A stretch of 64,000 bases of DNA, from contig CACZVN010000002.1 in the NCBI GenBank assembly GCA_902784615.1, positions 157,321 to 221,320 of the forward strand. Direction: 5' to 3'. The position numbers were made by a program, and so were the translations under genes. Each line of letters starts with the position of its first letter. Positions within the stretch are counted from its first letter, which is position 1. The notes beneath the pieces were generated by a model, which worked only from the letters and a program-made list of their open reading frames with translations, was not told the DNA's origin and did no database searches. The DNA is from an uncultured Prevotellaceae bacterium (lineage in GTDB: Bacteria > Bacteroidota > Bacteroidia > Bacteroidales > Bacteroidaceae). Positions 35,314 to 44,665 of the stretch are shown here, one piece after another.

Positions 35314-36012
35314 TTAGAAGTTCCACTTCAGCGCCAGCGTCGGATTCACAAAGAACGACTTGTCGTTGTAAGTGTTATAAATAAAGTTATTGCTAATCTC
35401 AATTTCAGAGCCCAGGCTGATGTTCGGCGTCACGTTATACCAGAACTGCGGCTCACTTAGGATCACGAGTTGTCCGTGACCATCAGCCTTCTCACCACGC
35501 CAGAAATCAATAAAGCCAGAGCAGGTGAACGACTTTCCGAAATTCAAGCCCCAAACACCTGTCAGTTGAACACTATGATATGCTGAGGTATATTCGTAAC
35601 TTTTGAAGAAGCGTTTGTAGAGCATCTGCACTGACCAGGTCTTTGAGAAGTCAGCATTATGGCCGTTAAATGCAGGGCCAATGAGGGCTGCCTGTTGGAA
35701 ACTTCCACCGAGGTTCAGACCGCCATCATACTCCACATGAGCGGCGAACCCCTGTTTGCCCAGGTTAAACTCACGGGAGATCTCCGTATAGGCTCCCTTG
35801 AAGAACTTACGACTTAGGTCGAGATCGACGAAATAGTACCAGGAGCCCCACTTGTCGGCTTTGAACTGCTCAACAGTGACGGTTACTTTCTGACGTCCGG
35901 CTTCCTCGTCAGGATAGATATTACGGCCGAAGTCATAGTGCAACTGGATGTTCTGTGCCTGTGCGGAAAGAGCTGCTACCGCTAACAGTGCAATAGAAAG
36001 TAATCTTTTCAT
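35314..36012 (-). CDS. DUF5020 family outer-membrane-like protein
   Basis: 232 residues. Signal MKRLLSIALLAVAALSAQAQ. Predicted as alternating aromatic strands (WGSWYYFVDLDLSRKFFKG, YTSAYHSVQLTGVWGLNFGK) ending in LALKWNF with a terminal Phe, the signature of an outer-membrane barrel. DUF5020 proteins have Tsx-like (nucleoside-channel) features by family association; transported substrate unknown. Gene lies 11 bases after the end of lpxB and may be transcribed with it. Confidence 0.85.
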   Translation of the reverse strand: MKRLLSIALLAVAALSAQAQNIQLHYDFGRNIYPDEEAGRQKVTVTVEQFKADKWGSWYYFVDLDLSRKFFKGAYTEISREFNLGKQGFAAHVEYDGGLNLGGSFQQAALIGPAFNGHNADFSKTWSVQMLYKRFFKSYEYTSAYHSVQLTGVWGLNFGKSFTCSGFIDFWRGEKADGHGQLVILSEPQFWYNVTPNISLGSEIEISNNFIYNTYNDKSFFVNPTLALKWNF

Positions 36013-36023
36013 AATGGTATTGT

Positions 36024-37133
36024 TTATTGATTATTGATGAGTTTAAATATGATTCCCGCAGCATTGTCAGGCGCCTTTTCCTCCCCCAGCCTACGGTGCA
36101 CCTCAGCATAGCCATGAAGCATCTTCTCACGGGCAGGCCCCTGGAGGATATTCTCCAGTTCGTGACGGATGTTCTCCACAGAAAAGGTGTCGGCCACGAG
36201 TTCCGTCACCACCTCTCTGTCGGCAATGAGGTTCACCAGCGAGACATACTTCACGTGGATGATATGTTTGCGGAAGAAGGCCACGATCTTGGGGATGGGT
36301 GTCTCGTAACACACCACCTGCGGTACATTGAACAGACAGGTTTCCAATGTCGCCGTACCACTAGTCACGAGGGCGGCATGGGCTTTCGCCAACAATGGAT
36401 AGGTCTGGTTATAGACGATCTCCACGCCCGTACCTTCTATAAATTGGGTATAATAGTCTGGCTCGATGCCAGGGGCCCCTGCGAGTACGATCCTATAGTC
36501 TTGCATCATCGGCTTCACAGCCTCGATCATTGCAGGCAGGTTATCCTTGATCTCCTGCTTCCTGCTACCTGCAAGCAGGGCTATCACCTGTCCATCCTCC
36601 TCACGGGGTGAAGAAGAAAGGTATTCACGCACCTCGTCAGCCGTCGGATTACCGACATAATGGATGGGATAGTGGTGCTTCTTCTCGAAGAAATCCACTT
36701 CGAAGGGAAGAATAGAGAAGAGTTCATCAACGTCGCGTTTGATGTTCTTGATGCGATACTCCTTCCACGCCCAAATCTTCGGAGAGATGTAATAATAGAC
36801 GGGTATCTTTGTATGGGATTTTACATATTTAGCAATACTCAGATTAAAACCCGGATAATCGACAAGGATCACACAGTCAGGCTGCCATTGGGTGATATCC
36901 TGCTTACACATCTTCATATTCTTGAGGATGGTCGGCAAGTGCAGTAACACAGGAATAAAACCCATATAGGCCAGTTCCTTATAGTGGCGCACACGCGTAC
37001 CACCCTCTGCCGTCATCAGGTCTCCGCCAAAGAAACGAAACTCTGCTTCCTTGTCAATTTCTTTCAGCGAATGCATCAGACGTGATGCATGGAGGTCGCC
37101 CGAGGCTTCACCAGCTATCAGATAATATTTCAT
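36024..37133 (-). CDS. lpxB: Lipid-A-disaccharide synthase
   Basis: 369 residues, glycosyltransferase family 19. It joins UDP-2,3-diacylglucosamine to lipid X in lipid A synthesis. The start MKYYLIAGEASGDLHASRLM, the GGDLMTAEGG segment, PDCVILVDYPGFNLSIAKY and ALLAGSRKQEIKDNLPAM match LpxB. The ATG overlaps the surE stop by 4 bases, so translation is coupled. Confidence 0.96.
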   Translation of the reverse strand: MKYYLIAGEASGDLHASRLMHSLKEIDKEAEFRFFGGDLMTAEGGTRVRHYKELAYMGFIPVLLHLPTILKNMKMCKQDITQWQPDCVILVDYPGFNLSIAKYVKSHTKIPVYYYISPKIWAWKEYRIKNIKRDVDELFSILPFEVDFFEKKHHYPIHYVGNPTADEVREYLSSSPREEDGQVIALLAGSRKQEIKDNLPAMIEAVKPMMQDYRIVLAGAPGIEPDYYTQFIEGTGVEIVYNQTYPLLAKAHAALVTSGTATLETCLFNVPQVVCYETPIPKIVAFFRKHIIHVKYVSLVNLIADREVVTELVADTFSVENIRHELENILQGPAREKMLHGYAEVHRRLGEEKAPDNAAGIIFKLINNQ

Positions 37134-37897
37134 AGGTTCCAGGATCTGATTTTCTCCAAAGCCGAATAGGCTGTCACATCTATCTGTGTCGGTGTGATAG
37201 CCACATAGCCATGTGTCAGGGCCCAGTTATCGGTATCTTCGGCATCGGGCTCGTCATTGGTATAACTCCCAACCATCCACCAATAGTCATAACCACGCAG
37301 ATGATGACACTTGACAACCTCATGACCCCATGTTCCCTTCGCCATCCGACATATCTTCACACCCTTGTAGATTGGCACCAACGGGAAGTTCACATTGAGA
37401 CAGACACCCAGAGGCAACCCATCCTCAAGAACCCTTTCCGTAATCTGACGAATCAACGGGCGCAGCGGCTCGAAGTCGGCATCCTCACGATGATCACAGA
37501 GCGAGAACGCCACTGAGGGGATATACTTCATACACCCCTCCAGCGTCACACCCATCGTACCGCTATAGTGCATGTTCACTGACGCATTATCACCATGATT
37601 AATACCTCCGATCACCATATCCGGTTTTCTGGGAACGATCTCTGCCAGCGCCATCTTCACGCAATCGACGGGCGTACCACTACACGACCATATCTCCACA
37701 CCTTCCCGCTTCTCCCGCAGGCGGAGCCGTAGAGGTGTGGTGGCGGAAAAGGCACATGCCATACCACTACAGGCTGATTCCGGCGCACAGACGATGATGT
37801 CGCCATAGTCCACCAGCATCTCTATGAGGCAGTTGATACCCTTTGCCTGAAAGCCGTCATCATTAGAAATGAGTAGTAATGGTCGTTTAATTTCCAT
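37130..37897 (-). CDS. surE: 5'/3'-nucleotidase SurE
   Basis: 255 residues from ATG 37897 (MEIKRPLLLISNDDGFQAKG); an eight-codon upstream extension is excluded as it lies within the promoter (-7 box TACTTTTG at 37926-37919). Metal-site Asp-Asp in SNDDGF, SACSGM, and GINHGDNASVNMHYSGTMG form the active centre. Hydrolyses nucleoside monophosphates, a survival and housekeeping function. It is the first gene of the surE-lpxB pair, divergent from parA. Confidence 0.95.
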   Translation of the reverse strand: MEIKRPLLLISNDDGFQAKGINCLIEMLVDYGDIIVCAPESACSGMACAFSATTPLRLRLREKREGVEIWSCSGTPVDCVKMALAEIVPRKPDMVIGGINHGDNASVNMHYSGTMGVTLEGCMKYIPSVAFSLCDHREDADFEPLRPLIRQITERVLEDGLPLGVCLNVNFPLVPIYKGVKICRMAKGTWGHEVVKCHHLRGYDYWWMVGSYTNDEPDAEDTDNWALTHGYVAITPTQIDVTAYSALEKIRSWNL

Positions 37898-37918
37898 AAA
37901 ATATGATTGTTTTGACTG

Positions 37919-37926
37919 CAAAAGTA
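37919..37926 (-). promoter_or_regulatory. -7 box of surE-lpxB
   Basis: TACTTTTG on the minus strand, 22 bases before the SurE ATG. Confidence 0.45.
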
Positions 37927-37968
37927 CGAAAAAAGGTTTAAATGAATGGCTTTCTCATCGAAAATATG

Positions 37969-37976
37969 TAACTTTG
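37969..37976 (+). promoter_or_regulatory. -7 box of the parAB chain
   Basis: TAACTTTG, 41 bases before the parA ATG. No good TTTG at -33. It shares a short divergent region with the surE promoter. Confidence 0.5.
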
Positions 37977-38017
37977 CGCACAAATTTCTCAATTTTATTA
38001 AGATTAGTTAGATTCAA

Positions 38018-38791
38018 ATGGCTAAGATTATTGCTTTAGCAAACCAAAAAGGCGGTGTAGGAAAAACCACGACGACGATCAACCTGGCCGCTTCACTCGC
38101 CACCTTAGAAAAAACAGTATTAGTGGTGGATGCCGATCCGCAGGCCAATGCCTCCAGCGGTCTGGGCGTTGACATCACGGAAGTAGAGTGTTCGCTATAC
38201 GAATGCATTATCAATCAGACGGATGTACATGAAGCCATCTATACGACAGATATCGAAGGTCTGGATATCATCCCCAGTCATATTGACTTAGTGGGCGCAG
38301 AGATAGAGATGCTGAACCTGAACGACCGTGAAAAGATCATCAAGAATCTGTTGGATCCGATTCGCGATGAGTACGACTACATCCTTATCGACTGTTCTCC
38401 GTCGCTGGGCCTCATCACCGTCAATGCCCTGACGGCAGCCGACTCCGTGATCATCCCCGTGCAGTGCGAATACTTCGCCCTCGAAGGCATCAGTAAGTTG
38501 CTCAATACGATTAAGATCATCAAGAACAAACTGAACTCTCACTTGGAGATCGAAGGATTCCTGCTGACGATGTTCGACAGTCGCCTGCGTCTGGCTAACC
38601 AGATCTATGACGAGGTGAAGCGCCACTTCCAGGAGTTGGTGTTCAAGACCGTCATCCAGCGTAACGTCAAACTTTCTGAAGCGCCCAGCCATGGTCTGCC
38701 CGTTATTCTCTACGATGCAGACTCGACAGGTAGCAAAAACCATCTGGCACTCGCCAAGGAAATCATATACAAGAATCTTAAGCTTAACTAA
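38018..38791 (+). CDS. parA: Chromosome partitioning ATPase ParA
   Basis: 257 residues. Deviant Walker A KGGVGKTTT (near 11-19), Walker B ILIDCSPSLGLITVNALTAA, DxxxQ-like ADPQANASSGLG. With ParB it segregates the replication origin region. The next gene begins 2 bases after the stop. Confidence 0.97.
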   Translation: MAKIIALANQKGGVGKTTTTINLAASLATLEKTVLVVDADPQANASSGLGVDITEVECSLYECIINQTDVHEAIYTTDIEGLDIIPSHIDLVGAEIEMLNLNDREKIIKNLLDPIRDEYDYILIDCSPSLGLITVNALTAADSVIIPVQCEYFALEGISKLLNTIKIIKNKLNSHLEIEGFLLTMFDSRLRLANQIYDEVKRHFQELVFKTVIQRNVKLSEAPSHGLPVILYDADSTGSKNHLALAKEIIYKNLKLN

Positions 38792-38793
38792 AC

Positions 38794-39723
38794 ATGGCTG
38801 TAAAAAAGAAATATGACCGTAATGTCCTGGGCAGAGGCCTGGACAACATAGGAACCGGAAAAGGACGGGGACTGGATGCGCTGATTGATACGGGCGATAT
38901 CCAGACGCAAGGCACGTCAAACCTGAATGAGATTGCCATCAGTCTGATAGAGTCTAATCCGAATCAGCCGCGACGGGAGTTTGACGAGAGCGCCCTCAAG
39001 GAACTTGCCGCCAGCATCCGTGAGATTGGCATTATCACCCCCATCACCCTGCGACAGACCACCGACGGCAAATACCAGATCATCGCTGGTGAACGTCGTT
39101 GGAGAGCGTCGCAGATGGCGGGTCTCAAATCTATTCCGGCCTACATCAGGACCGCTGAAGATGACAACATCATGGAGATGGCGCTCGTGGAGAATATCCA
39201 GCGTGAGGATTTGAACGCCATAGAAATCGCCCTTGCCTACCAGCACCTGTCGGAATCGACGGGTATGACGCAGGAGCGTATCTCCGAGCGTGTGGGCAAG
39301 AGCCGCACCTCCATCACCAACTACCTCCGTCTGCTGAAGTTGCCTGCTCAGATACAAATGGCTCTGAAGAACAAGGAGATGGACATGGGGCATGCCCGTG
39401 CCCTGTTATCACTCGACAGTCCCTCTGCACAGCTGAAACTCTTCAAGGAGGTGCAGCGCAACGGCTACTCCGTGCGAAAGGTGGAGGAGATGGTGCAGAT
39501 GGTCAAGAACGGCGAGAACTTGCAAGCCGTCAAGAGAACGGTGGCTCCCAGTTCACAACTGCCGCTGGAGTATTCCATCCTGAGAGACCGTCTGTCTGAC
39601 CTTTTCAAGGTGAAGGTACAGATGACATGTTCCCCGCAGGGAAAGGGCAAGATCAGCATCCCCTTCGCCAACGAAGAAGAGTTGGAATGGGTCATGAACG
39701 TCATTGACAAGTTGAAAGGCTAA
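38794..39723 (+). CDS. parB: Chromosome partitioning protein ParB
   Basis: 309 residues. Box I-like NPNQPRREFDESALKELAAS and the CTP-binding box II AGERRWRASQMAG, then EIAL and HTH QERISERVGKSRTSITNYLR. N-terminal basic ParA-contacting region (KYDRNVLGRGLD). Binds parS sites; I find none convincing in this window. Confidence 0.97.
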   Translation: MAVKKKYDRNVLGRGLDNIGTGKGRGLDALIDTGDIQTQGTSNLNEIAISLIESNPNQPRREFDESALKELAASIREIGIITPITLRQTTDGKYQIIAGERRWRASQMAGLKSIPAYIRTAEDDNIMEMALVENIQREDLNAIEIALAYQHLSESTGMTQERISERVGKSRTSITNYLRLLKLPAQIQMALKNKEMDMGHARALLSLDSPSAQLKLFKEVQRNGYSVRKVEEMVQMVKNGENLQAVKRTVAPSSQLPLEYSILRDRLSDLFKVKVQMTCSPQGKGKISIPFANEEELEWVMNVIDKLKG

Positions 39724-39726
39724 GCG

Positions 39727-40494
39727 TTGAGGCACGATAGATTCACATGGTTACGGACATCTCTGACTGTCAGCCTTCTGTTCTTGACAGGCATCAGCCA
39801 GAGTGTAGCTCAAACGGAGATCGTCGTTGACAGCACCTTCACGCTGACCGTTGACAGTACCTTCACACTGGCCACCGATAGTCTGATGAAGGAGGTTGAT
39901 AAGAGGATCTCACAATTCCAGGAAGACAGTGCGTCGGTAATCATCAGCAAAGCGACAAAGAAACTGAAACTCGCCAAAGACTGGTCCACCTGGACACCTG
40001 ATCCCAAGCGTGCCCTATGGCTGGCACTGGTCATCCCCGGCGGAGGACAGATCTACAACCGCAAATACTGGAAACTGCCGCTGGTCTATGGCGGATTCAT
40101 GGGTTGCATCTATGCCATGAGTTGGAACAACTCCATGTATATGGACTACTCCCAGGCTTATCTGGACCTGATGGACGATGACCCTAATACGCAGAGTTAC
40201 AACCAATTCCTGCACCTCGGCATGCAGATCACGCCAGCCAATGCCGATCGATACAAGGACATCTTCAAGAAACGCAAGGATAAATACCGCCGCTGGCGCG
40301 ATCTGAGTTTCTTTTGTCTGATCGGTGTCTATGCGCTCTCGGTAATCGACGCCTATGTCGATGCAGAGCTCTCGGTGTTCGACATCTCCAAGGACCTGAG
40401 TCTGAAGGTGGAGCCGACGATCATCAACAACCATTCCTCCGGGAATATGCTGGACAACTCGTCCGTCGGTCTGCAGTGCAGCCTGAACTTCTGA
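39727..40494 (+). CDS. DUF5683-domain membrane protein
   Basis: 255 residues. TTG start 3 bases after the parB stop; the frame is closed directly upstream and no ATG precedes the signal peptide. Signal LRTSLTVSLLFLTGISQSVA. A linker of about 60 residues precedes the DUF5683 core (about 90-240; ALWLALVIPGGGQIYNRKYW, then LPLVYGGFMGCIYAMSWNNS) and a second hydrophobic helix (LSFFCLIGVYALSVIDAYVD). Conserved between parB and a lytic transglycosylase in this phylum; function unknown, envelope-located. Confidence 0.88.
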   Translation: MRHDRFTWLRTSLTVSLLFLTGISQSVAQTEIVVDSTFTLTVDSTFTLATDSLMKEVDKRISQFQEDSASVIISKATKKLKLAKDWSTWTPDPKRALWLALVIPGGGQIYNRKYWKLPLVYGGFMGCIYAMSWNNSMYMDYSQAYLDLMDDDPNTQSYNQFLHLGMQITPANADRYKDIFKKRKDKYRRWRDLSFFCLIGVYALSVIDAYVDAELSVFDISKDLSLKVEPTIINNHSSGNMLDNSSVGLQCSLNF

Positions 40495-40527
40495 GAACTA
40501 ACAATTAACAAATAGACTAAAAAGAGA

Positions 40528-41970
40528 ATGAAAAAATTAATGCTTATCCTCGCCGCGATGCTATTCACCGGAGCCATGCATGCCCAGGTGGAAATCGACG
40601 ACGTTGACGTCGAAAGCGAAGAAGAGGAAGAAACGACTGATGTAAGGGTGGAAGACGAGATCGCCGTCACTGACAAGGACGGCAACGAGGAGGTCATCGA
40701 GTTCCCTGAGGCCATGACCTACGACCTCGACAGTCTGTTGAACCTCTATATGTCGAAGACCTATTTGGGCACACCGGGTGACTGCGAGATGAAGAACGAG
40801 AACCCCACCTTCCCCAGAGAAGTCTATATTGAACGTCTGCAGCGCATCCCCTCCGTCATGGAACTGGCATATAACGACATCGTACAGCGCTTCATCGACC
40901 GATATGCCGGACGCCTGCGCTACTCCGTGAGTTATATGCTGGGCGCCTTCAATTTCTATGTGCCCATCTTCGAGGAAGCCTTGGAGGCCTATCAGATTCC
41001 GCTGGAACTGAAATACCTCCCCATCATTGAGTCGGCGCTGAACCCGAAGGCCGTATCGCGCGTAGGAGCGGGAGGTCTCTGGCAGTTCATGCCTGCCACC
41101 GCCAAGCAATACGGGTTGACCATCAACTCACTGGTGGATGAGCGCCGCGACCCCGTGAAAGCATCATACGCCGCCGCCCATCTGTTGAGCGATCTCTATC
41201 GTATCTTCGGTGACTGGAATCTGGTGATTGCTGCCTATAACTGTGGCCCGCAGAATATCAAGAAGGCCATCCAGCGCCATCGCGCTGCCAAAGGGCGCAC
41301 GGAAGAAGACCCCATCACCGCTGAGGACAAGGACTACTGGCAGTTGTATCCCTACCTGCCCGCTGAGACCCGTGGCTATGTGCCGGCATTCATCGCCGCC
41401 AACTATATTATGACCTACTACTGCGAACACAATATCTGTCCGATGAACACGAGACTGCCCATGCAGACAGATACTGTCGTCGTGAACAAGAACGTACATC
41501 TGGGACAGATCGCCGGTGCCCTCGGCATCGACATTGAGCAGTTGCGCGCCCTGAACCCGGAATACCGTCATGACGTGGTGCCTGGTCTGACGAAGCCCTC
41601 GGCCATCAAGATGACCATCAGCGACGTCAGCAACTTCCTCGACCACGAAGATTCCGTCTATAACTACCGCGCCAGCGAGTTCCTGACCAAACGGGCTGTG
41701 GCGGATGTAAACGATGATGTGCCCACTTTCTCGCGTAGCCGCCGCAGTGCCTATAACCGCAGCGGCCGTCGCAGCGCACGTAGTGCCAGGAATGCCCGTG
41801 GCTCACGCGGTTCACGAAGCACTGCCTCCGGTACCTCTGTGACCATCAAGAAAGGTCAGACCCTTTCAGAGATCGCCAAGCGCAACGGTACCACCGTGGC
41901 TAAACTCAAGAAGTTGAACGGCATCAAGGGCAACAATATCCAGGCTGGCAAGAAACTGAGAGTGAAATAG
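40528..41970 (+). CDS. MltD-like lytic transglycosylase with LysM
   Basis: 480 residues. Signal MKKLMLILAAMLFTGAMHAQ then an acidic linker. The SLT domain (about 145-290) has catalytic Glu in LPIIESALNPKA, GLWQFMPATAKQYGL, and NLVIAAYNCGPQNIKKA. A degenerate LysM lies at about 310-360 and a canonical LysM ends the protein (VTIKKGQTLSEIAKRNGTTV). An Arg/Ser-rich linker (about 390-425; RSRRSAYNRSGRRSARSARN) lies between. Cleaves peptidoglycan in the periplasm. Confidence 0.93.
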   Translation: MKKLMLILAAMLFTGAMHAQVEIDDVDVESEEEEETTDVRVEDEIAVTDKDGNEEVIEFPEAMTYDLDSLLNLYMSKTYLGTPGDCEMKNENPTFPREVYIERLQRIPSVMELAYNDIVQRFIDRYAGRLRYSVSYMLGAFNFYVPIFEEALEAYQIPLELKYLPIIESALNPKAVSRVGAGGLWQFMPATAKQYGLTINSLVDERRDPVKASYAAAHLLSDLYRIFGDWNLVIAAYNCGPQNIKKAIQRHRAAKGRTEEDPITAEDKDYWQLYPYLPAETRGYVPAFIAANYIMTYYCEHNICPMNTRLPMQTDTVVVNKNVHLGQIAGALGIDIEQLRALNPEYRHDVVPGLTKPSAIKMTISDVSNFLDHEDSVYNYRASEFLTKRAVADVNDDVPTFSRSRRSAYNRSGRRSARSARNARGSRGSRSTASGTSVTIKKGQTLSEIAKRNGTTVAKLKKLNGIKGNNIQAGKKLRVK

Positions 41971-41979
41971 TAATACTAT

Positions 41980-41987
41980 AAGGAGGG
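41980..41987 (+). promoter_or_regulatory. Shine-Dalgarno-like sequence before the rsh gene
   Basis: AAGGAGGG lies 6 bases before the ATG at 41994. Strong SD sequences are rare in Bacteroidetes genes, where translation initiation does not normally depend on them. Confidence 0.6.
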
Positions 41988-41993
41988 AATGGT

Positions 41994-44261
41994 ATGGATG
42001 TAGATGAGCAGAAAACCATAGAAGAGGCTGACGACCAACTAATCAATGCGGCGTTTCAGAAGCTGTTGAACGATTATATCGCTTCGCGCCACAGGAAAAA
42101 GGTCGATCTCATCACAAAAGCCTTCAACTTCGCCCGTCAGGCCCACAAAGGCGTGCGCCGTCTGTCGGGAGAGCCCTACATCATGCACCCCATCGCCGTA
42201 GCCCAGATCGCCTGTTCGGAGATCGGACTCGGTTCTACGAGTATCTGCTCCGCCCTGCTCCACGACGTGGTAGAAGATACCGACTACACCGTCGAGGACA
42301 TCGAGAACATCTTCGGGCCAAAGATCGCACAGATCGTTGACGGTCTGACGAAGATCAGCGGTGGCATCTTCGGTGAACAGGCCTCCGCACAGGCGGAGAA
42401 CTTCAAGAAGTTGCTGCTCACGATGAGCGACGATATCCGCGTGATCCTCATCAAGATCTGCGACCGTCTGCACAACATGCGCACGCTGGAGTCGCAGCCT
42501 GCCAATAAACAATACAAGATCGCTGGTGAGACGCTTTATATCTACGCCCCACTGGCTAACCGCCTCGGACTGAACAAGATCAAGTCGGAACTGGAGAACC
42601 TTAGTTTCAAGTTCGAGCACCCCGACGAATATGCGGCCATCGAGAAGAAACTGGAATCGACGCGTGTCTCCCGTGACGAACTGTTCACACAGTTCACCAA
42701 CCCCATTGAAGACGCCCTGAAACATATGGGCATCCAGTATGAGATCAAGGAACGCGTGAAGAGCCCCTACTCCATTTGGAACAAGATGCAGAACAAGCAC
42801 GTCACCTTCGAGGAGATCTACGATATCCTGGCCGTGCGTATCATCTTCACGCCAAAGGTCCGCGAGGAGGAGGTCAACGAGTGCTTCAATATCTACGTCG
42901 CCATCTCTAAGATCTATAAGTCTCACCCGGATCGTCTGCGCGACTGGCTCTCGCAGCCGAAGGCCAACGGCTACCAGGCGCTCCACGTGACGCTGATGTC
43001 GAAACAAGGCCGCTGGATAGAGGTACAGATCCGTTCAGACCGTATGGACGAGATCGCCGAGCAGGGTTTCGCCGCCCACTGGAAGTATAAGGACGGTGTG
43101 GAGGAGGAATACACGGAGGACGAGAACGAACTCAACGACTGGCTCCGTACCATCAAGGAGATCCTCGACGACCCGCAGCCCGACGCCATGGACTTCCTCG
43201 ACACCATCAAGCTGAACCTCTTCGCCAGCGAGATTTTCGTCTTCACCCCGAAAGGCGAGATCCGTACGATGCCAGCAGGCTGTACCGCCCTCGACTTCGC
43301 CTTCACCATCCACACCTTCCTCGGCAGCCACTGCATCGGTGCGAAGGTAAACCACAAACTCGTGCCCCTCTCCCATAAGCTGCAGAGCGGCGACCAGGTG
43401 GAGATCCTCACCTCTAAATCACAGCACGTCAGTCCGTCATGGATCAACTTCGTCTCCACGGCCAAGGCCAAGGCGAAGATCCAGGCCATCCTCCGTCGTG
43501 ACAACCGTGAGGTACAGCGGCAGGGAGAAGAGATCTTCAATGCCTTCCTCCAGAAGAACGGCTTCGAACCCAGCATCTCGTTGGCAGACCAGTTGGCCGA
43601 CTTCCACGACTACAGCAAGCGCAGCGAGTTCTTCCTCGCCATCGGCGAGAAGATCGTGCTCTTAGGGGAGAAAGACCTCGACAAGCTCAACGGCAAGGAC
43701 AAAGACGCCGACAGTCAGTCTGGCTGGCTCAAATACGTACCCTTTGTCAGCAAGAAGAAAAAGGAGGAGAGTCCCAAGCAGGAACTGTTTATCGTACCTG
43801 AGAAGTTCAACCGCAAGAAACCCATCTATCTCTCCGAGGAGAACTACAACCAGTATAAGTTCCAGGGCTGCTGTCACCCGATTCCCGGTGACGATGCCCT
43901 TGGCTATATCAACAACAAGAACCAGATTGAGATCCACAAGCGCGCCTGTCCTGTGGCTGCCAAACTGAAGTCAAGCTTCGGCAACCGCATCCTCGATGTG
44001 AAGTGGGACATGCACAAGATTCTCTTCTTCAATGCCACGATCCGTCTGGGCGGCATCGACCGTGTGGGACTGCTCAACGAGATCACACAGATCGTCTCCT
44101 CGCAGATGAACGTCAATATCCACAAGATCATGATCACCTGCGAAGACGGCATCTTCGATGGCAGCATCGACCTGCGCGTCCACGACCGTGAGGATGTCAA
44201 GCAGATCATCGCCAACCTGAAGAAGATCGCCGATCTCAAGGAAATATCAGAGATTATGTAA
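41994..44261 (+). CDS. Bifunctional (p)ppGpp synthetase/hydrolase
   Basis: 755 residues, a long RelA/SpoT homologue. N-terminal HD hydrolase: PYIMHPIAVAQIACSEIGLG, then SALLHDVVEDTDYTVEDIEN, with the His-Asp pair intact. Synthetase domain: ERVKSPYSIWNKMQ, YDILAVRIIF, DWLSQPKANGYQALHVTLMS. TGS domain (about 400-465; FVFTPKGEIRTMPAGCTALD) and an ACT domain at the end (LRLGGIDRVGLLNEITQIVS). Both activities are likely. It is the last gene of the parA chain, followed by a shared terminator. Confidence 0.96.
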   Translation: MDVDEQKTIEEADDQLINAAFQKLLNDYIASRHRKKVDLITKAFNFARQAHKGVRRLSGEPYIMHPIAVAQIACSEIGLGSTSICSALLHDVVEDTDYTVEDIENIFGPKIAQIVDGLTKISGGIFGEQASAQAENFKKLLLTMSDDIRVILIKICDRLHNMRTLESQPANKQYKIAGETLYIYAPLANRLGLNKIKSELENLSFKFEHPDEYAAIEKKLESTRVSRDELFTQFTNPIEDALKHMGIQYEIKERVKSPYSIWNKMQNKHVTFEEIYDILAVRIIFTPKVREEEVNECFNIYVAISKIYKSHPDRLRDWLSQPKANGYQALHVTLMSKQGRWIEVQIRSDRMDEIAEQGFAAHWKYKDGVEEEYTEDENELNDWLRTIKEILDDPQPDAMDFLDTIKLNLFASEIFVFTPKGEIRTMPAGCTALDFAFTIHTFLGSHCIGAKVNHKLVPLSHKLQSGDQVEILTSKSQHVSPSWINFVSTAKAKAKIQAILRRDNREVQRQGEEIFNAFLQKNGFEPSISLADQLADFHDYSKRSEFFLAIGEKIVLLGEKDLDKLNGKDKDADSQSGWLKYVPFVSKKKKEESPKQELFIVPEKFNRKKPIYLSEENYNQYKFQGCCHPIPGDDALGYINNKNQIEIHKRACPVAAKLKSSFGNRILDVKWDMHKILFFNATIRLGGIDRVGLLNEITQIVSSQMNVNIHKIMITCEDGIFDGSIDLRVHDREDVKQIIANLKKIADLKEISEIM

Positions 44262-44264
44262 CAC

Positions 44265-44296
44265 AAAAAAGCCTCCCGAATCCGAGAGGCTTTTTC
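44265..44296. terminator. Convergent bidirectional terminator
   Basis: AAAAAAGCCTC pairs with GAGGCTTTTT around a 10-base loop. It lies between the convergent rsh and MerR-type genes, serving both. Confidence 0.85.
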
Positions 44297-44302
44297 TTTT
44301 GC

Positions 44303-44653
44303 TTATTGCAAGTAGTCCAACTGTTTCTTCAAAGTCTGGAGTTCTGTCCTGATACTCATCAGCGACTCCAGCACATCCGCCTTCTTATCGGCCCCTTTGC
44401 GATTCTGCGTCAGGATCTTACGGGCTGCCGCCAGTTTGAAACCGCGCACCTTCACGAGGTTATGGATCAGACGGATCTGCTCAATATCCTTCTCCTGATA
44501 CTGGCGCACCTTAGCAGGACCAGTCGTCTTAGGCTTCAGGAACGGGAACTCCTGCTCCCAGTAGCGTAACGTACTCTCGTTGAGTTCAAACATCTCCGCC
44601 ACCTCCTTGATGGAGTAGTAGAGTTTCAGGTTCTTGTTCAGGTTCAGTGCCAT
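44303..44653 (-). CDS. MerR-family transcriptional regulator
   Basis: 116 residues. Residues about 12-80 form a winged HTH of MerR type (YYSIKEVAEMFELNESTLRY, then RQYQEKDIEQIRLIHNLVKV). A short coiled coil ends the protein (LMSIRTELQTLKKQLDYLQ). No metal-binding cysteines, so it is unlikely to be a metal sensor. It starts 12 bases after the alaS end and may be co-transcribed with it. Confidence 0.88.
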   Translation of the reverse strand: MALNLNKNLKLYYSIKEVAEMFELNESTLRYWEQEFPFLKPKTTGPAKVRQYQEKDIEQIRLIHNLVKVRGFKLAAARKILTQNRKGADKKADVLESLMSIRTELQTLKKQLDYLQ

Positions 44654-44665
44654 ATCATTCGGGGG

